Of a DNA stretch of 7,767 nucleotides, positions 5,284 to 7,767 are shown in pieces. Numbering within the stretch: the stretch's first letter is position 1; every line of letters begins with the position of its first letter. A model generated the notes under the pieces. It was given only the letters and a program-made list of their open reading frames with translations. It ran no database searches and was not told where the DNA came from. The DNA lies in assembly GCA_030833825.1 (NCBI GenBank), contig JAURGL010000080.1, positions 1 through 7,767 on the forward strand, written 5' to 3'. Made by a program: the position numbers and the translations under genes. This DNA comes from Vulcanococcus sp. SFB_649D_100_25. Lineage in GTDB: Bacteria > Cyanobacteriota > Cyanobacteriia > PCC-6307 > Cyanobiaceae.

Positions 5284-6285
5284 ATGACCATCCGCATTGG
5301 TATCAACGGCTTCGGGCGTATTGGCCGTCTGGCCTTTCGGCGTGCCGTGACCCAGGCGGATGTGGAGGTCGTGGGGATCAACGACCTGATCGATGTGGAG
5401 TATCTGGCCTACATGCTCCGCTACGACTCCACCCACGGGCGCTTCCAGGGCGATGTGCGTGTGGAGAACGGGCAGCTGGTGGTGAATGGCAAGGCGATTC
5501 GGATCACCGCGGAGCGCGATCCGGGCAACCTCAACTGGGGCGCCATCGGCACTGACTACGTGCTTGAGAGCACCGGCTTCTTCCTCAGCGAGGAAACCGC
5601 CCGTGCCCACATCAATGCGGGGGCCAAGCGGGTGGTGATGAGCGCCCCCTCCAAGGACGACACCCCCATGTTTGTGATGGGGGTGAACCACAAGAGCTAC
5701 GCCGGTCAGCCGATCGTCTCCAACGCCAGCTGCACCACCAACTGCCTGGCCCCGATGGCCAAGGTGCTGCACGACAACTTCGGCATCGTGAACGGTCTGA
5801 TGACCACCGTGCACGCCAGCACCGCCACCCAGAAAATCGTGGATAGTCCTTCGGTGAAGGACTGGCGTGGCGGCCGTGGTGCCGGTCAGAACATCATCCC
5901 CAGCTCCACCGGTGCCGCAAAGGCCGTGGGCCGGGTGATCCCTGAGCTCAACGGAAAGCTCACCGGCATGGCCTTCCGGGTGCCCACCCCCGATGTCTCT
6001 GTGGTGGACCTCACGGTCAACCTGGCCAAGCCCGCCACCTACGAGCAGGTGAAGGCTGCGATGAAGGCAGCCTCTGAGGGAGAGCTGGCCGGGATCCTCG
6101 GCTACACCGAAGACGAGGTGGTCTCCAACGACTTCCTCGGTGAGTGCTGCACCTCGGTGTTCGACGCCGGCGCCGGCATCGCCCTCACGGACACCTTCAT
6201 GAAGCTGGTGTCCTGGTACGACAACGAGTGGGGCTACAGCTGCAAGTGCATCGATCTGATGCGTCACATGGACAGCGTGAGCTGA
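5284..6285 (+). CDS. gap1: Glyceraldehyde-3-phosphate dehydrogenase, GapA/Gap1 type, probably NAD-specific
   Basis: This is a complete 333-residue type I GAPDH, which oxidises glyceraldehyde-3-phosphate to 1,3-bisphosphoglycerate in the cytoplasm. The Rossmann motif GINGFGRIGR (6-15), the active-site ASCTTNCLAP (148-157) with catalytic C150, the general-base H177 in TTVHAST, RGGRGAGQNIIPSSTGAAKAVG (195-216, in two blocks) and WYDNEWGYS (311-319) are all present. Two features mark it as glycolytic NAD-type: Asp at position 34 in GINDLID, which repels the NADP phosphate, and Pro at 189 in VDSPS. Calvin-cycle Gap2 enzymes have small or serine residues there. The whole sequence closely resembles E. 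coli GapA, as is known for cyanobacterial gap1. It probably serves sugar breakdown in the dark, beside a gap2 elsewhere. It is preceded by a good ribosome site. Confidence 0.95.
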   Translation: MTIRIGINGFGRIGRLAFRRAVTQADVEVVGINDLIDVEYLAYMLRYDSTHGRFQGDVRVENGQLVVNGKAIRITAERDPGNLNWGAIGTDYVLESTGFFLSEETARAHINAGAKRVVMSAPSKDDTPMFVMGVNHKSYAGQPIVSNASCTTNCLAPMAKVLHDNFGIVNGLMTTVHASTATQKIVDSPSVKDWRGGRGAGQNIIPSSTGAAKAVGRVIPELNGKLTGMAFRVPTPDVSVVDLTVNLAKPATYEQVKAAMKAASEGELAGILGYTEDEVVSNDFLGECCTSVFDAGAGIALTDTFMKLVSWYDNEWGYSCKCIDLMRHMDSVS

Positions 6286-7157
6286 TACCAGAGCGGGACG
6301 CTCAACAACGACAGGAGGGTGCTCCAGAGCACCAGTTGCGCGGCCGGGATCACCTCGCGGCCTTGTTGTGGGCTTGCTTCTGCCAGGAGCAGGACCGACA
6401 TGGCGGTTGGGGCAGCGGCCTGCAGAACCAGGGCCTGTCGCACCGGGGTTGCCAAGGGCAGGCTGTGGCTGGCCAGCAGCACCACCAGGGGAAGCAGGAG
6501 CAACTTCGCCGCTAGCGCCGGCAGGAGCTCGAGCGGGCGCAGGGAGCGGGAGTGATCGAGGCGTTCAAGCACCAGTCCGAGCCGCATCCCCACCAGCAGG
6601 AGGAGCAGCCAGAGCACGAGCCGTGCGGGGATCCAGAGCCACTGCCCCAGATCCGTAGCCCAGGGGGAGAGCCCCAGGGGAATGGCGATCAGGACCGCTT
6701 TGAAGACGGGATTGTTCAGGAGGGGTCGCCAATCCCGTGGAGCATCGGAGAGCAACTGGGGGCCGAGGCTCCAGGTGACCAGGGTGCCAATGAGGTCGTA
6801 GGTGATGCTCGTGCTGAGGGCCTCCGGCGGGAGCAGGCTGATGGCCACCGGCAAGCCGAAGTAGGCGGTGTTGCCCACCACTGATCCCAGCTGCAGGCTG
6901 CGGCGGGGAAACAGGCGGGCCGATCCTGGGCTGAAGCGGCTGAGCAGGAGGCCACCCGCGCTGATGGCCCCCGTTAGAGCGGCGACGGGGACAAGTTCGC
7001 TCGGCAGTCCCGCCTTGAGCAACAGGGCCACCAGGCTGATGGGCATTCCCCAGCGCAGCAGCGGGGGGGCCAGGTGTTGGGGCAGTTGCGGGTGCTGACG
7101 GCCCAGCCAAAGCCCCGCCAGCAGGCAGGGGGCGAGTTCAAACAGCACACGAAGCAT
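6264..7157 (-). CDS. AEC (auxin efflux carrier) family transporter
   Basis: This is a 297-residue, strongly hydrophobic protein with about ten membrane helices in two bundles of five, split by a short hydrophilic stretch (about 136-150). Family hallmarks are GNTAYFGLPVA (95-105), whose Asn and GLP form the crossing segment of the first bundle, and LQAAAPTAMSVLLLAE (245-260) in the second bundle. Bacterial AEC proteins move organic acids such as malate or other anions across the inner membrane; the substrate here is unknown. The start ATG at 7157 gives MLRVLFELAPCLLAGLWLGR, a normal AEC N-terminus. The in-frame extension to 7295 is rich in Pro, Ser and Trp and runs over the divergent gene, so it was rejected. 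The 3' end overlaps the end of the GAPDH gene by 22 bases, tail to tail. Confidence 0.9.
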   Translation of the reverse strand: MLRVLFELAPCLLAGLWLGRQHPQLPQHLAPPLLRWGMPISLVALLLKAGLPSELVPVAALTGAISAGGLLLSRFSPGSARLFPRRSLQLGSVVGNTAYFGLPVAISLLPPEALSTSITYDLIGTLVTWSLGPQLLSDAPRDWRPLLNNPVFKAVLIAIPLGLSPWATDLGQWLWIPARLVLWLLLLLVGMRLGLVLERLDHSRSLRPLELLPALAAKLLLLPLVVLLASHSLPLATPVRQALVLQAAAPTAMSVLLLAEASPQQGREVIPAAQLVLWSTLLSLLSVPLWYQLTLSM

Positions 7158-7233
7158 GGGCTCAGCCTGCCAGCGTTGCCCCGGACCTGCAGGGGCGCTA
7201 ACGAGGGGTTGGACCCATCGCGGGGGGTGAGCT
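7158..7233. promoter_or_regulatory. Divergent intergenic region between the AEC permease and the 102-residue protein genes
   Basis: These 76 bases should contain start signals for both directions. I see the palindrome CCTGCAGG (7186-7193), flanked by C and G runs, and GGGGGGTGAG (7222-7231), which serves as ribosome site for the GTG start at 7234. No convincing -35/-10 pair could be assigned on either strand. Confidence 0.35.
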
Positions 7234-7542
7234 GTGGACGACGAACCAGTCACGCCCCACGCGGTGCCGATCTTCGATGCCGACGGCAACCTCACCTACA
7301 TCGGCGATGACGGGCGCCGCTACGTCGTCGCCGATCTGCCGGAGAGCGATGAACAGAGTGTTGATCGTGTGATGGAGCGCCTCAGGGGCGGTCAGACCCT
7401 GTTCACCCAGATCGAGGAGCTCTCCAGCCAATGGCTCGATCACGTCAGCGGGCCTGAAATCACCCGCCTGTCGGCCCTCTCCCTGCTGCTCACAACCCTG
7501 GAGACCTCCCTTTCAGACACCGAATCCGAGGAGGAGATTTGA
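7234..7542 (+). CDS. Hypothetical small acidic protein, 102 residues
   Basis: I do not recognise a named family. The N-terminal part looks like a small beta structure (VPIFDADGNLTYIGDDGRRY, residues 11-30, then VVADLP), followed by helices at about 39-51, 56-70 and 74-91, and a very acidic tail DTESEEEI. It has no cysteine, signal peptide or membrane helix. The start is GTG at 7234: a TGA stop in the same frame sits at 7228-7230, so no longer form is possible, and a G-rich ribosome site immediately precedes it. The codon choice and protein-like composition make it more credible than the reverse-strand frames. The right end is followed by a 225-base stretch without a convincing gene. Confidence 0.75.
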   Translation: MDDEPVTPHAVPIFDADGNLTYIGDDGRRYVVADLPESDEQSVDRVMERLRGGQTLFTQIEELSSQWLDHVSGPEITRLSALSLLLTTLETSLSDTESEEEI

Positions 7543-7573
7543 GGGGGTAGCGGCTGGTGTATGGTTTTGAGCA

Positions 7574-7728
7574 GCTCAGCGGTCGAGAGGCCATGGGCAG
7601 TGAACCGAAGCTCCGGCCCGCCGGTGTTGTAAGTTCAACAAGCGGCTGAGAGGCCGCGGATCTGAGAGCCAACTCCGAGAGGAGACACCTGAGAGGGTGA
7701 GCCGCGAGGCTGTGGTGATCGGAGCACC
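7574..7728 (+). ncRNA. Candidate structured RNA: consecutive small hairpins with GNRA (mostly GAGA) tetraloops
   Basis: Reading the + strand, one finds in close succession: (a) 7581-7584/7589-7592 with loop GAGA, extended by 7574-7578/7594-7598; (b) CCGG 7613-7616/7621-7624; (c) TGTTG 7625-7629/CAACA 7636-7640; (d) GCGGC 7642-7646/GCCGC 7653-7657 plus a T-G pair, loop GAGA; (e) CTCC 7673-7676/GGAG 7681-7684, loop GAGA; (f) CACC 7686-7689/GGTG 7696-7699 plus T-G, loop GAGA; (g) AGCC 7700-7703/GGCT 7708-7711, loop GCGA; (h) GGTG 7714-7717/CACC 7725-7728. Linkers are 0-2 bases from (e) to (h). GNRA loops appear only on this strand, so the RNA should run rightward. It could be a small RNA or the 5' leader of a gene or rRNA operon beyond the edge. 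I do not recognise it as a known class; pairings were made by eye. Confidence 0.45.
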
Positions 7729-7767
7729 TGGACAACTGAAACGTTTAGGAACTGACGCTTTCACTGC

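Noticed and set aside
5281..6267. Long reverse-strand open frame (328 codons) opposite the GAPDH gene
   Set aside because: It is His/Gly/Val-rich with no family features and lies antisense to a complete, well-recognised GAPDH; such frames are common opposite high-GC genes.
7158..7295. Longer AEC permease start at 7295
   Set aside because: The extension is not hydrophobic, overlaps the divergent gene, and ATG 7157 gives a typical AEC N-terminus.
7625..7640. tRNA T-arm-like GTTCAAC sequence
   Set aside because: There is no acceptor, D-arm or anticodon arm around it; it is better explained as the TGTTG/CAACA stem-loop.
7642..7700. TPP riboswitch, suggested by the repeated CTGAGAG
   Set aside because: The rest of the thi-box (the ACCC...GAACCTGAT part and the GGGTGC helper) is absent, and CTGAGAG occurs here as hairpin loops.
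7490..7735. Reverse-strand open frame (81 codons) over the right-end hairpin array
   Set aside because: Ser/Leu/Arg-rich with no start signal; it overlaps the end of the 102-residue gene and the palindromic stems.

Overview
The window looks like a high-GC picocyanobacterial chromosome segment (Cyanobium or Synechococcus type). This rests on the mix of genes: a GDT1/Mnx-type Mn exporter gene next to a CDF exporter gene, a GapA-like (gap1) glyceraldehyde-3-phosphate dehydrogenase, a DUF2993 protein, and very compact gene packing. I saw no intact HIP1 palindrome (GCGATCGC). The genus is inferred; no rRNA or marker gene is complete here.

Layout. Bases 1-483 hold the C-terminal part of phosphatidate cytidylyltransferase (cdsA). 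Its first ~39 codons do not look like CdsA; they look like the middle of an HpcH/HpaI (CitE / malyl-CoA lyase) aldolase, so the left edge is probably a chimeric join. Converging on cdsA is a three-gene minus-strand operon: a glycerol-dehydrogenase-like metal-dependent dehydrogenase (3046-1925), an alpha/beta hydrolase (1932-1072) and a DUF2993 protein (1079-480). The genes overlap by 8 nt at both internal junctions, and the two junction sequences are nearly identical. Divergent from it across a ~50 nt gap runs a plus-strand cluster: a TMEM165/GDT1 cation exchanger with no ordinary start codon, a CDF zinc-type exporter with a His-Asn tail (start overlaps the previous stop), and a 184-residue protein I do not recognise. 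An NAD-type GAPDH gene follows after 57 nt. An AEC-family permease gene on the minus strand overlaps the end of the GAPDH gene tail to tail. Divergent from the permease is a 102-residue acidic protein of unknown function.

The last 225 bases have no convincing gene. They contain a tight series of small stem-loops, five of which can be capped by GNRA tetraloops (four GAGA, one GCGA). This is the best candidate for something undescribed: a structured RNA or a long structured 5' leader of a gene beyond the right edge.

Functionally the window combines metal export (Mn and Zn), central carbon metabolism (GAPDH, polyol-type dehydrogenase), membrane lipid synthesis (CdsA) and several poorly characterised proteins. 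The metal pair is the clearest functional unit.
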